From Halanaerobiales bacterium (GTDB lineage Bacteria; Bacillota; Halanaerobiia; Halanaerobiales; Halanaerobiaceae), in contig JADQBT010000006.1 in NCBI GenBank assembly GCA_016278485.1, forward strand, positions 1-64,000: a stretch of DNA of 64,000 bases, read 5' to 3'. Below are positions 33,773-43,069 of the stretch, in pieces. The notes beneath the pieces were generated by a model, which was given only the letters and a program-made list of their open reading frames with translations, was not told the DNA's origin and did not search any database. The translations under genes and the position numbers were made by a program. How positions within the stretch are numbered: position 1 is the stretch's first letter; every line of letters starts with the position of its first letter.

Positions 33773-35809
33773 TTACTTGTTTGCTTGTAAGAACCTCTTC
33801 CCTTTTAAAGTTAAACTAGTGCCTTGTCTTGTTTTTCCCACCCTTACTAGACCAAACTCAGCTAAATTATTAATTCTTGTTCTAACCATTTCTGATGAAT
33901 AATCAAAACCCTCTATCTTCATTTGTTTACATATTCTGTTTCTACCAATATTTTTATTAAATTCTTCAGCCTTAAGTAAAATTTCTAAAATTAATAGATA
34001 CACATTTAATTCATCAGTCTCTTGCAAATATTCACAGATTCTTTCGTGTTCTGGTTTTGGCAAATGGCCATCTATTTGATGAAACTCTCTAAATTCAAAT
34101 GGTAAATTTTTGGTATCTACTTGGTTTGAGTCAACAACAGTAATTATATAGTTTACTATGTTTTCAAGTTCTCTGACATTACCTGGCCAATTATGTTCTC
34201 TAAAAACATCATATACTTTTTTTGAAATATTCTTATCACAATCTTTTTGTTTTAAAAAATAATTAACCAAATAATAGATATCTTCTACCCTTTCACGCAA
34301 TGGAGGCACATTAAAATATAAGACTTTTAAACGATAAAATAAATCTTTTCTAAACTTATTCTCTAAGACAAGTTGATCTAAGTCTTTATTTGTTGCAGCT
34401 ATCACCCTTACATTAACAGGGATAATACTATTACCACCAACTCTCATTACTTCTTTTTCTTGTAAGACTCTTAAAAGTCTTGCTTGTAAGTTTGGTGGAG
34501 CATCCCCAATCTCATCAATAAAAATAGTTCCAGTATGGGCCTGTTCAAATAACCCTGGTTTGCCTCCCCTTTTTGCACCAGTAAAGGCACCTTCTTCATA
34601 ACCAAATAATTCGCTTTCAATTAGACTATCTGATAATGCAGCAAAATTGACAGCAACAAAAGGATTGTTGCATCTACCTGATTTATTATGGATAGCCTGA
34701 GCAAATAATTCTTTACCAGTCCCACTTTCTCCTCTAATTAAAACCGTTAAATCATTATTAGCAATTTTCTTTGCAATTTCAACAGTTCTTTTAATCTGTT
34801 TACTTACACCAATGATATCAGAAAAATCATACCTTGCAACAAAACCTTTTCTTCTTAATTTTTTTCTGATTTCATATTCCTGTTTTTGAATCTGTGTTAT
34901 ATCTTTAATACTTATTACTTTTGCATTAAAGATTCCATCATGTTGAATTTTTTCTTTATTTATTAAAAAGTATTTTTTTTTAAATTCGATTAATTCATTT
35001 GATTTATTTTTATCATCTATAATTAATTTTATTAACTTATTACTATCAATTAAATCCTCTATTGAATCCCCAATAACATCTTTTAAAGTTAAGTTTAGTA
35101 AACTAGCAGCAGTTTTATTAATAAACATTACTTCATGGTCCTCATTAATTGCTATTATACCATCATGTGAAGTGAAAAGTAATCCTTCCAGAAGCATATT
35201 TAATTGATTACTATATTTATTTAACTCCACCATTTTCTTGGTATAACGAGCAGTTAAAAAGTTTGTATTATTCAAGGGAAGTTTTAAAGTTAAAAGAATT
35301 TCCATAATAGTAGTTACATCTATTAACTTAAACCCAATATCAATTATCTTTTCAATTCCTGTTGGAACAAGGTATTTACCACCTGGTGTAATCGCAACCC
35401 TCGCATCTCCTTGATCTGCTCCAGGATAATACGCCCTATAATTTAAGTGGTCAATACCCATTTCTATCAATAATTCTACAGTTTCCCTTGCTGTGTAATC
35501 ATGATTACTAACGACAAGTGTCTCTGTTCCAGGTTCAATTTTAAAAATTTGATCTAGGTTTTCCAAATTAAGCGCTCTCCGAACATTAATAACCTTTATC
35601 TTAGAAGGTGTTACTGATCTAACTTTTTCATAAATTGCAGGACTAGAACACAAAACTAGTTCACAATCATCAAGTACAATATTATCATCTGTTAAAAGAT
35701 ATCTTTTTATAATAACATTATCTCCGAAAATACTACTTAATTGTTCATAAAATGATTCTCTTATAACGTCCGCCATGGTGATTAAGGCCATTACTCGCTT
35801 CTCTCTCAT
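33773..35809 (-). CDS. Sigma-54-dependent activator with PAS domain and winged-helix C-terminus
   Basis: A 678-residue enhancer-binding protein. Residues 1 to ~185 form an unassigned sensor region (ETLVVSNHDYTARETVELL). A PAS domain spans about 206-305. The AAA+ domain has Walker A GESGTGKE (360-367), the sigma-54-contacting GAFTGA (407-412) and Walker B TIFIDEIGD. The C-terminus (about 600-678) has no Fis-type helix-turn-helix; ICKQMKIEGFDYSSEMVRTRINNLAEFGLV followed by a GTSLTLKG wing looks like a winged helix. ATG at 35809 has AGGGTG six bases upstream; a TTG at 35827 is less likely. It probably controls the adjacent -24/-12 promoter. Confidence 0.9.
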   Translation of the reverse strand: MREKRVMALITMADVIRESFYEQLSSIFGDNVIIKRYLLTDDNIVLDDCELVLCSSPAIYEKVRSVTPSKIKVINVRRALNLENLDQIFKIEPGTETLVVSNHDYTARETVELLIEMGIDHLNYRAYYPGADQGDARVAITPGGKYLVPTGIEKIIDIGFKLIDVTTIMEILLTLKLPLNNTNFLTARYTKKMVELNKYSNQLNMLLEGLLFTSHDGIIAINEDHEVMFINKTAASLLNLTLKDVIGDSIEDLIDSNKLIKLIIDDKNKSNELIEFKKKYFLINKEKIQHDGIFNAKVISIKDITQIQKQEYEIRKKLRRKGFVARYDFSDIIGVSKQIKRTVEIAKKIANNDLTVLIRGESGTGKELFAQAIHNKSGRCNNPFVAVNFAALSDSLIESELFGYEEGAFTGAKRGGKPGLFEQAHTGTIFIDEIGDAPPNLQARLLRVLQEKEVMRVGGNSIIPVNVRVIAATNKDLDQLVLENKFRKDLFYRLKVLYFNVPPLRERVEDIYYLVNYFLKQKDCDKNISKKVYDVFREHNWPGNVRELENIVNYIITVVDSNQVDTKNLPFEFREFHQIDGHLPKPEHERICEYLQETDELNVYLLILEILLKAEEFNKNIGRNRICKQMKIEGFDYSSEMVRTRINNLAEFGLVRVGKTRQGTSLTLKGKRFLQANK

Positions 35810-35857
35810 TTCTATCACCCTATTCAATTAATATTTCATTAATTATAAACAAATCAA

Positions 35858-35977
35858 TTAGTTTATTAGCACTTCATAAGTTATTACTTCCTGGGGAATC
35901 CGCCGATTTGTCTCCCATAAATCTACTATATGCTCAGAAAGATGCATCTTTCTGCTAATCTGTTTAGCCATAATCAT
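35858..35977 (-). CDS. Small ORF 2 upstream of the activator gene (39 aa)
   Basis: ATG at 35977 (or 35971) has GGGGAG four (or ten) bases upstream. The product begins MIMAKQISRKMHLSEHIVDL and continues WETNRRIPQEVITYEVLIN. It overlaps the 3' end of small ORF 1 by 14 bases, suggesting translational coupling or a frameshifted single gene. I do not recognise it. Its charged, helix-forming composition is protein-like rather than random AT-rich sequence. Confidence 0.4.
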   Translation of the reverse strand: MIMAKQISRKMHLSEHIVDLWETNRRIPQEVITYEVLIN

Positions 35978-36068
35978 TTAACTCCCCTGAATCCATACCT
36001 CTCCCAAGTTCAGAAATCGCTGCTATTTTTTTTAGTCTGTCGTGTAGACCGTCACTTACCTGATACAT
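35964..36068 (-). CDS. Small ORF 1 upstream of the activator gene (34 aa)
   Basis: ATG at 36068 follows GAGGTG with a six-base spacer (TCATTG) and lies 26 bases past the predicted transcription start. The product begins MYQVSDGLHDRLKKIAAISE and ends LGRGMDSGELNDYG. The good RBS and promoter spacing argue that it is translated. It is unknown; it could be a leader peptide, a small regulator, or half of a frameshifted ~70-residue protein with small ORF 2. Confidence 0.45.
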   Translation of the reverse strand: MYQVSDGLHDRLKKIAAISELGRGMDSGELNDYG

Positions 36069-36100
36069 CAATGACACCTCAATTTAGTTGACTTACTAAT

Positions 36101-36130
36101 ATTATACACTATCAGAAAAAGGTTTAACAA
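36101..36130 (-). promoter_or_regulatory. Promoter of the small ORFs and activator gene
   Basis: On the minus strand TTGTTA (36130-36125) and a perfect TATAAT (36106-36101) are separated by 18 bases, a good housekeeping-type promoter. Start near 36094. Confidence 0.7.
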
Positions 36131-36158
36131 GAAAAACACCTCTGTAAAATAAAAAAAA

Positions 36159-36176
36159 GCCGGAGTTTCCCCCGGC
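36159..36176 (-). terminator. Terminator of the xylose operon
   Basis: A GCCGG/CCGGC stem on the minus strand is followed by eight T residues. It lies eleven bases past the SDR stop codon. Confidence 0.85.
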
Positions 36177-36186
36177 AATATATATT

Positions 36187-36975
36187 TTAAACTATAGTTT
36201 TCAACCAACCACCATCAACATAATATGATGACCCGACACTATAGCTAGCTTTATCTGAACACATAAAGACATAAAAGTTAGCCAACTCTTCCGGTGTTGC
36301 AAAACGATTAATCGGAGCATTTTCTGCCGCAATTTCATCTAAATAATCTTGATATGTTCTATCAGTGCCTTCTGTTAATTCAGTAGCTGTATTTATCCAG
36401 TCCTCTGTTAAAACAAGACCTGGATTAATGCTATTGACCCGAATATCTTTATCAATAAACTCCTCGGCCATACCTTTAGATAACATAACAAGCGCTGCTT
36501 TGGTTGTATTATAAATTGGTTCATAACCTAGCGGCTGTTTGGCACAGATTGAGGCTGTATTTAAAATTACCCCACCTTTACTCATCAATGGAACCAGGGA
36601 GCGAGAGAATCTAATAGCGGCCATAACGTGTAACTCCCAGTAATAATTCCACTTTTCATCTTCAGCTTCCATAATTGTTTCATTACTACCAGTTCCAGCG
36701 TTATTTATTAAAATATCAACTACCTCAGTCTGCTGCTTAATCTCAGCAACTGCAGCAGCAATATCTTCTGCTTTTGTCACATCAGTTGAAATACCATAAG
36801 CTTCAACATCGTAATTTTTTGTTAATTTAGCTACAGCTTCGTCTAATCTTTCTTTGCCACGGGCAATCAAAAAAACATTTACTCCTTCTGCAGCAAGTCC
36901 TTCTGCTACACCAAAGCCAATCCCCTTACTTCCACCCGTAATTACTGCATACTTGCCATTCAAATTTAAATCCAT
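36187..36975 (-). CDS. Short-chain dehydrogenase/reductase
   Basis: A 262-residue classical SDR. It has the cofactor motif TGGSKGIGFGVAEG (about 14-27), NNAGTGS, the catalytic Ser in ILNTASICAK, and Tyr/Lys in YNTTKAAL. The C-terminus GSSYYVDGGWL is typical. As the last gene of the xylose operon next to a polyol-type dehydrogenase, it probably interconverts a sugar or polyol and its keto form (inferred). RBS GGGAGGT. Confidence 0.9.
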   Translation of the reverse strand: MDLNLNGKYAVITGGSKGIGFGVAEGLAAEGVNVFLIARGKERLDEAVAKLTKNYDVEAYGISTDVTKAEDIAAAVAEIKQQTEVVDILINNAGTGSNETIMEAEDEKWNYYWELHVMAAIRFSRSLVPLMSKGGVILNTASICAKQPLGYEPIYNTTKAALVMLSKGMAEEFIDKDIRVNSINPGLVLTEDWINTATELTEGTDRTYQDYLDEIAAENAPINRFATPEELANFYVFMCSDKASYSVGSSYYVDGGWLKTIV

Positions 36976-37008
36976 CTAAATTACCTCCCTTAAACTATTA
37001 ACAAAAAC

Positions 37009-37039
37009 CCACGTATCCCGTTAAAATAAGGGATCGTGG
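37009..37039 (-). terminator. Hairpin between polyol dehydrogenase and SDR genes
   Basis: CCACGATCCC and GGGATACGTGG pair with a single-base bulge. On the minus strand it is followed by GTTTTTGTT. It may be a partial terminator within the operon. Confidence 0.6.
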
Positions 37040-37048
37040 ATTTAAAAT

Positions 37049-38095
37049 TTATTTATTCATATCAATGACTACTTTTACAGTCTCTGATTTATTTTCAACA
37101 TTATAATCAATGGCTTTCTTAACTTCAGAAAAACCAAAAGTATCTGTAACAACCTGTTTTACATCAATTGTACCATCACCAACAGCTTTAATAGCTTTTG
37201 GATAAATATTTCTATATCTAAATACAGTATTGATTGATGCTTCTTTAGATTGTAGTTTACCGAAATCATATGCAAAAACTGGATCTGCCGCCATACCGAC
37301 AAGTACAATTCTACCGCCTCTTTTAACTAAATCTGCTGTTTGCTTGGCAGTAACCTTGCTACCTGCTGTTTCAATTACTATGTCAACACCTTCATTGTTG
37401 GTAAGTTTCATTATTTCTGCAACAACATCAACTTCTTTGGCATTAAATACTTTTTTGGCACCAACTTCAGCTGCCTTTTCCAGTCTTATATCAATAAGAT
37501 CTGAAACATAAACTTCTTTTATGCCTCTGGCCCTTAAAGACATCAAAGTTACTAAACCTATACACCCTGCACCCAATATAGCCGCTGTTTCACCAATCTG
37601 AGCATCTGCCTGATTAGCTGCATGAAAACCAACTGCTAATGGTTCAATTAAAGATCCCTCGACTGTATCCATTCCTTCAGGAAGCTTAAAACACATATCT
37701 TCAGGATAAGCAATATATTCTACAAAAGCTCCATCATAAGGAGGGGTTGCTAAAAATTCTACATCTGGACATAAGTTATATTTACCTGATTTACAAAATT
37801 CACATTTGCCACATGTAATGCCAGGCTCTAATGCTACTAAATCTTCTACATCTAAGCTTTCTACATCTTTACCGACTTTAACTATTTTACCAGCTGCTTC
37901 ATGACCAAGTATCATTGGTTCTTCCACAACAAAGTCACCTATTCTACCATGTTCATAATAATGTAAGTCTGATCCGCAAAGACCAACATGTTCTATTTTT
38001 ACCAGAACCTCATTATCTTTAATTTCTGGTATTTCTCTTTCTTCAAAAATTATTTTACCTGGTTCTGTCATTACTGCTGCTTGCATCTTTTCCAT
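37049..38095 (-). CDS. Zinc-dependent polyol (xylitol/sorbitol-type) dehydrogenase
   Basis: A 348-residue medium-chain dehydrogenase. It has catalytic-zinc residues in GLCGSDLHYYEHGRIG and LGHEAAGKI, the structural-zinc group CGKCEFCKSGKYNLC (about 96-110), and the cofactor loop AAILGAGCIGLVTL with an acidic residue (SDLIDIRLE) that favours NAD. CGSDLHYYEHGRIG and EPLAVGFHAA are typical of the sorbitol/xylitol dehydrogenase branch. In this operon it would feed xylitol or a related polyol to xylulose for xylulokinase. RBS GAGAGGAG. Confidence 0.9.
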   Translation of the reverse strand: MEKMQAAVMTEPGKIIFEEREIPEIKDNEVLVKIEHVGLCGSDLHYYEHGRIGDFVVEEPMILGHEAAGKIVKVGKDVESLDVEDLVALEPGITCGKCEFCKSGKYNLCPDVEFLATPPYDGAFVEYIAYPEDMCFKLPEGMDTVEGSLIEPLAVGFHAANQADAQIGETAAILGAGCIGLVTLMSLRARGIKEVYVSDLIDIRLEKAAEVGAKKVFNAKEVDVVAEIMKLTNNEGVDIVIETAGSKVTAKQTADLVKRGGRIVLVGMAADPVFAYDFGKLQSKEASINTVFRYRNIYPKAIKAVGDGTIDVKQVVTDTFGFSEVKKAIDYNVENKSETVKVVIDMNK

Positions 38096-38152
38096 AATAC
38101 ATCTCCTCTCATAATCTGTGATAGAAAGGCCATCATCATTAATTTAAATAGT

Positions 38153-38182
38153 ATTGGTAGATGCAACTGCATCTACCAATAC
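38153..38182 (-). promoter_or_regulatory. Perfect hairpin after the xylose binding-protein gene
   Basis: TATTGGTAGATGCA and TGCATCTACCAATA form a fourteen-pair stem with a two-base loop, 31 bases past the binding-protein stop codon. No T-run follows on the minus strand. It is a good candidate for a processing or stabilising element. Confidence 0.75.
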
Positions 38183-38213
38183 TGGAATATCATATCTATC
38201 TTTTACTTTATTC

Positions 38214-39176
38214 TTACAGGTTTCCTGCCTTTTCATGCATTTCAATATACTGTTCTACATTTTCGCTTGTTACTACAGGGTTACCAATATTAGTATGAAT
38301 TTCCATAACTTTATCAGTAACTAATAGGTCAGAAACCCATAAGATTCTTTCAGCTAATGCATAAGCACTCTGTAGAGTTGTAGCAGTCATTCTACCTTCT
38401 TTGATTAAAAGAACAGCTTCTGCAGTACCGTCTACACCATAAGATAGAATATCATTATATTCTGGGTCACCTTTTACAACTTCTAAGGCGCCAGCTGCCA
38501 TATTATCATTCATAGAAATAATGGCATCAATATGATCGTTAGCTTGTACCCAGTCTTCCATATATCTCATTGCTTCATCTTTGTTCCAATTAGCAATCTG
38601 CTCACCAACGATAGTTACATCTGGTCGTTTTGCAAAGAACTCTGCTTCCCAAGCTTTGCGTCTTTCAGAAGCGTGGAAGTTTCCAGGAGGTCCGTTCAAT
38701 ACAACAACATTTGCATTTTCAGGTACTTGTTCCAATGCCATTTCTGCAACAACAGCAGCCTGCATATAAGGATCCGCATCTACAGAAGATCCTCCTTCAA
38801 TACCATCAATACGAGCATTAGTTGTAATTAAATCGATACCAGCTTCTACAACCTTTTCAGCATATGGTCTTTGTGCCTCACCATTGTTAGGCTGAATAAT
38901 AATTAAATCAAACTCATTAACAATTGCATTTTCGATTAAAGAGTTTTGTTTAGCGTCAGATCCCTGTCCGTCAAAAACTTGCAAATCAATGTTCTCATAC
39001 TTGTTTGACTCTTCAATGATAGAGTTAGCAAGCCAAGCTGCAAATGAATCTCCCTGAGCTCTAGCAATATAAGCTACTCTATACTCTTCCTGTGCCATAA
39101 CCTCATTACCACCTACAGATACGACTAAACCTAAAACTAACAATACTGACATGAACATAATTAAACTTTTTCTCAT
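38214..39176 (-). CDS. Sugar ABC binding protein (ribose/xylose type)
   Basis: A 320-residue extracytoplasmic type I periplasmic-binding-fold protein with signal peptide (about 1-28, ending EVMAQ). It has EYRVAYIARAQGDSFAAW at the first strand, LIIIQPNNGEAQRPYAEKVVEAGIDLITTN, VVVLNGPPGNFHASERRKAWEAEF and IISMNDNMAAGALEVVKG. Operon context makes xylose or a related pentose or polyol the likely ligand. It has a strong AAGGAGGAG box and lies after, rather than before, the permease gene. A perfect hairpin follows. Confidence 0.9.
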   Translation of the reverse strand: MRKSLIMFMSVLLVLGLVVSVGGNEVMAQEEYRVAYIARAQGDSFAAWLANSIIEESNKYENIDLQVFDGQGSDAKQNSLIENAIVNEFDLIIIQPNNGEAQRPYAEKVVEAGIDLITTNARIDGIEGGSSVDADPYMQAAVVAEMALEQVPENANVVVLNGPPGNFHASERRKAWEAEFFAKRPDVTIVGEQIANWNKDEAMRYMEDWVQANDHIDAIISMNDNMAAGALEVVKGDPEYNDILSYGVDGTAEAVLLIKEGRMTATTLQSAYALAERILWVSDLLVTDKVMEIHTNIGNPVVTSENVEQYIEMHEKAGNL

Positions 39177-39199
39177 TATTTCTCCTCCTTGTAGTTGTG

Positions 39200-39229
39200 A
39201 TTATATTTAAAACGGCTGTTAGCCATTTT
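39200..39229 (-). promoter_or_regulatory. Hairpin and possible internal promoter before the binding-protein gene
   Basis: On the minus strand AAAATGGCT-AAC-AGCCGTTTT (39229-39209) forms a compact hairpin, then TATAAT (39205-39200) occurs 24 bases before the ATG at 39176. This could be a weak terminator plus a new start giving extra binding-protein message. The -35 box is poor. Confidence 0.35.
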
Positions 39230-39239
39230 AACCAGATTA

Positions 39240-40217
39240 TTATTCAACATTTCCCAATTGACTCTTAGTTCTCATTTTCTTAGTCCTAGTATCATAGATT
39301 ACCGCCAGAGCAATAATTCCACCCCGTATAATCTGTTGCACATATGAGTTTACACCAACAAGGTTCATAATATTATTTAAAAACCCAACTATAAATGCAC
39401 CAATTACTGTTCCTCCAGCCGTACCTACCCCACCAGAGAAACTAGTTCCACCGATAATGGATGATGTCAGTGCTTCAAATTCAAAGCCAACAGCTCCATT
39501 AGGCAGGCCAGCATTAACACGAGACATAAAGATTACACCAGCAATACCTACAAAAACACCATTTACAATATAGGCCAACATTTTTTTCCTGTTGACATTA
39601 ATACCAGATGCAACTGCAGCCTCTTCATTACCACCTATTGCATATAAGGACCTTCCTAAACGTGTATGCTTCAGTATATACCAGGTTACAATACCAATTA
39701 ATATAAAGAATATAATTGGAGTAGGAACAAAACCAATTGATCCCTGTCCAAAGACTGTATAATCGCCAATGCGATATATATTTTGACCATTAGTATAAAG
39801 AAGTGCGGCTCCACGTGCCATAGCCATCATAGCCAGGGTCGCAATAAATGGTGGAGTTTCAAATTTGGTTACCATGATACCATTAATTATGTTACAGAAA
39901 ACTGCAACAACAATAGCAACTATAAATGCTAAAATCAAGGAGCCCGTCATTTTAAATACTGAGACCGAAAGTAATCCAGCCAGAGCTAAAACAGAACCAT
40001 TCGAAAGATCCAACAAGCCAGAAATAATCAGTATTGTTTCACCAAATGCCAGGATAGTTGTAATTGATATTTGGCGAGAAATATTCGTTAAGTTCCTAAC
40101 AGATAAGAAATTGCTATTAATTAATGATGATACTACAAAAAGTAAAATCAGTACCAGAAAAATCCCATACTTTTGCTTTATCCGCGAGAATTTATCACCT
40201 AATTTTAAGTCTTTCAT
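39240..40217 (-). CDS. Sugar ABC permease (RbsC/XylH type)
   Basis: A 325-residue permease with eight to ten membrane spans. It has ETILIISGLLDLSNGSVLALAG, the FETPPFIATLAMMAMARG region and the family loop GGNEEAAVASGINVNRKKM. SSIIGGTSFSGGVGTAGG is the conserved cytoplasmic motif that meets the ATPase. It follows the ATPase gene by 21 bases with a GGAAAGAG box. It forms the xylose-type importer with its neighbours. Confidence 0.92.
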   Translation of the reverse strand: MKDLKLGDKFSRIKQKYGIFLVLILLFVVSSLINSNFLSVRNLTNISRQISITTILAFGETILIISGLLDLSNGSVLALAGLLSVSVFKMTGSLILAFIVAIVVAVFCNIINGIMVTKFETPPFIATLAMMAMARGAALLYTNGQNIYRIGDYTVFGQGSIGFVPTPIIFFILIGIVTWYILKHTRLGRSLYAIGGNEEAAVASGINVNRKKMLAYIVNGVFVGIAGVIFMSRVNAGLPNGAVGFEFEALTSSIIGGTSFSGGVGTAGGTVIGAFIVGFLNNIMNLVGVNSYVQQIIRGGIIALAVIYDTRTKKMRTKSQLGNVE

Positions 40218-40238
40218 ATTATCACTCTTTCCGTAATT

Positions 40239-41729
40239 TTATCCTACTGCAAGTTTCATAATAGCTTCCTGTGAAAAATCTTTCCTCTTTAGTTCTCCAG
40301 TGAGCTTCCCCTCTGACATAACGTAAATTCTATCACACATTCCTATCAATTCAGGTAATTCAGAAGAAACCATTAAGATAGCTTTCCCTCTTTTAGCCAA
40401 TGCTGTCATTAGTTTATATATTTCAAATTTGGCACCCACATCAATACCACGAGTAGGTTCATCTAGCAGAAATATATCAGGGTCATTTACCATCCATTTT
40501 GCTAAAACTACTTTTTGTTGGTTACCCCCACTTAAAGCACTTACATCTGTATCAATAGAAGGTGTTTTAACATTCATCTTTTCACACATTTCTTCTACCA
40601 CTTCTATTTCTTTTTGGCGATGCAATCTGCCATTATATATAAACTCTTCTAAATTAGCTAAAGTTGTATTTTCTTTAACACTTCGCACAGGTATGATGCC
40701 ATATCTTCTTCTGTCTTCTGACAGCATAACCATACCATTATCAATACTATCATTGGTACTAGTAACATCGATTTTTTTACCGTTGATAATAATCTCACCA
40801 GAATCATATGAATCTAATCCGAAAAGAGCACGTAAAACTTCGGTTCTTCCCGCTCCAACTAGACCTGAAAAACCAATGATTTCTCCAGCATGAACATTAA
40901 AATCAATATCTTTGAAAATGCGATGACTATTTAAGCTTTTCACTTTCAATATTTCTTCGCCTATTTCTATATCTTCTTTCGGAAAATTCTCAGATAACTT
41001 TCTACCTACCATCAAAGAAATAACGGTTTCTATATCTAATTCCTCTTTTGGCTTTGTAGCAACCAATTGTCCATCTCTTAATACAGTAATCATATCTGCT
41101 ATTTTAAAAATCTCATCCATCTTATGAGAAATATAGATAATACTTTTACCTCTTTCTCTTAGAGATCTAATCTTATCAAAAAGTAGATCAATTTCTGTAT
41201 CACTAATTGCGGAGGTAGGTTCGTCCATAATTATAATATCAGCTGCATCATATGAGACTGCTTTGACAATTTCAAGTAACTGAATATCTGAGATAGAAAG
41301 ATCTTTTAACTTTGTATCTAAATCATAATCAAGTCCTTCTTTTTCTAAAATCTCTTTTGCCTGTTTTCTAATTTTTTTCCAGTTAACTTTCCCAAATTTA
41401 CTTGTTGGCCAATTTCCAGTCACAAAGTTTTCCTCTACTGTCATTTCCGGTACGAAGTCAAGTTCCTGAAATATCATAGAAATACCATGTTCCTTCGCTT
41501 TAGTCGGGCTATCAATTTCAACTAATTTGTCATCAATATATATATTTCCAGTATCCTGATGATAGACTCCATTAATAATCTTCATTAAAGTAGATTTACC
41601 AGCCCCATTTTCACCACACAAAACGTGGACTGAGCCTTTTTCTGCTGAGAAATTAATATTATCCAATGCTTTTACACCGGGAAAAGACTTATCTATGTTT
41701 TCTAATCGCAATTTCACATTTTTTCCCAT
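40239..41729 (-). CDS. Sugar ABC ATPase with two nucleotide-binding domains (RbsA/XylG type)
   Basis: A 496-residue protein. The N-terminal domain has Walker [24 protein letters not shown] and Walker [12 protein letters not shown]. The C-terminal domain has the family's degenerate Walker [13 protein letters not shown], the signature [14 protein letters not shown] and [15 protein letters not shown]. This is the usual asymmetric arrangement. It overlaps the end of xylA by 16 bases, indicating tight coupling of xylose uptake and isomerisation. Confidence 0.93.
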   Translation of the reverse strand: MGKNVKLRLENIDKSFPGVKALDNINFSAEKGSVHVLCGENGAGKSTLMKIINGVYHQDTGNIYIDDKLVEIDSPTKAKEHGISMIFQELDFVPEMTVEENFVTGNWPTSKFGKVNWKKIRKQAKEILEKEGLDYDLDTKLKDLSISDIQLLEIVKAVSYDAADIIIMDEPTSAISDTEIDLLFDKIRSLRERGKSIIYISHKMDEIFKIADMITVLRDGQLVATKPKEELDIETVISLMVGRKLSENFPKEDIEIGEEILKVKSLNSHRIFKDIDFNVHAGEIIGFSGLVGAGRTEVLRALFGLDSYDSGEIIINGKKIDVTSTNDSIDNGMVMLSEDRRRYGIIPVRSVKENTTLANLEEFIYNGRLHRQKEIEVVEEMCEKMNVKTPSIDTDVSALSGGNQQKVVLAKWMVNDPDIFLLDEPTRGIDVGAKFEIYKLMTALAKRGKAILMVSSELPELIGMCDRIYVMSEGKLTGELKRKDFSQEAIMKLAVG

Positions 41730-43054
41730 ATGACACCACCCATTATTAAATAGTTATTTATTATAGATTCCAACATTTCTTGCCTGCCTGAGGCATTTAT
41801 AATTTGATCATTTTTTAGTGCATATTCGTTTAAGCCTTCAAAATCAAGATTTCCCTCAACTATATCCAGGCCTATACCACTCTGATAACTCTTATATCTT
41901 TCTGCTAAATGATCTTCTAAAACATTATCTTCTAATAATCTATGCGCAACCTTTAAACCATAAGCAAATGTATCCATCCCAGCTAGATGACCATAAGCTA
42001 AGTCAATTGGTTCAAAAGAAGGTCTTCTTAATTTAGCATCAAAGTTTAATCCACCTGGTTTTATTCCACCATTTTTTAAAATTTCATACATCGCTAAAGT
42101 AGTTGCATAAAGATTAGTGGGAAATTGATCAGTATCCCAACCCAGTAATGGATCACCCTGGTTAATATCAATACTTCCAAGCATCTGATTAATCCTTGCA
42201 TAGTGAAGCTCATGTTGAAAAGTGTGTCCTGCCAGTAAAGCGTGATTTGCTTCAATATTTATTTTAAAATAATCTTCCAGTCCATATTTGCGTAAAAAAG
42301 CTATCACATTTGCCACATCATAATCATATTGATGTTTTGTCGGTTCTTTTGGCTTTGGCTCCAATAGGAACTGTCCTTTAAAACCAATCTTCTCAGCATA
42401 ATCAACAGCCATAGTAAAAAATCTAGCTAAATTATCCTGTTCTAAGGCCATATCTGTATTTAAAAGGGTTTCATACCCTTCTCTCCCACCCCAGAATACA
42501 TAATTCTCGCCACCAAGTCTACTGGTAATTTCTAGAGCTTTTTTTACCTGAGCTGCTGCATGAGCAAAAACATCTGCATTTGGCGAAGAAGCAGCTCCAT
42601 GCATATATCGCGGATGGCTAAATAGATTAGCAGTTCCCCATAATAATTTAATATCTGTCTTCTCCATCAATTTTTCTATAAGAGAGACAATATAATCCAA
42701 ATTTTTATTGCTTTCTTGCAGACTATTACCTTCTGGAGCAATATCACGATCATGAAAACAAAAGTAATTAATACCCAGTTTACTCATAAATTCAAAGCCG
42801 GCCTTTGCCCTCAGTTCAGCTCTTTGCATAGAATCGGTTAAAGAGTTCCAGGGACGTTCCATTGTAGCATTGCCAAATGGGTCTGTCCCATTTGCAACTA
42901 AAGTATGCCAGTAGGCCATTGAAAATCTGAGATGCTCAGCCATCGTTTTATTGCCTACTTTTTCGTCAGCATTATAATGTTTAAATGCCAATAAATTATT
43001 AGATTCTAACCCTTCATATTCAATCTTAGGTATATCTTTAAATATCTCATCCAT
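41714..43054 (-). CDS. xylA: Xylose isomerase
   Basis: A 446-residue class II xylose isomerase, converting D-xylose to D-xylulose with two divalent cations. Key stretches are [13 protein letters not shown] (catalytic His/Asp), [31 protein letters not shown] (metal Glu and Lys), [18 protein letters not shown] (metal Glu and His) and [18 protein letters not shown] (metal Asp residues). The length is normal for class II. RBS GGGGG before the ATG. It lies between xylB and the ABC genes. Confidence 0.98.
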   Translation of the reverse strand: MDEIFKDIPKIEYEGLESNNLLAFKHYNADEKVGNKTMAEHLRFSMAYWHTLVANGTDPFGNATMERPWNSLTDSMQRAELRAKAGFEFMSKLGINYFCFHDRDIAPEGNSLQESNKNLDYIVSLIEKLMEKTDIKLLWGTANLFSHPRYMHGAASSPNADVFAHAAAQVKKALEITSRLGGENYVFWGGREGYETLLNTDMALEQDNLARFFTMAVDYAEKIGFKGQFLLEPKPKEPTKHQYDYDVANVIAFLRKYGLEDYFKINIEANHALLAGHTFQHELHYARINQMLGSIDINQGDPLLGWDTDQFPTNLYATTLAMYEILKNGGIKPGGLNFDAKLRRPSFEPIDLAYGHLAGMDTFAYGLKVAHRLLEDNVLEDHLAERYKSYQSGIGLDIVEGNLDFEGLNEYALKNDQIINASGRQEMLESIINNYLIMGGVIWEKM

Positions 43055-43069
43055 AAATTTTTACCCCCA

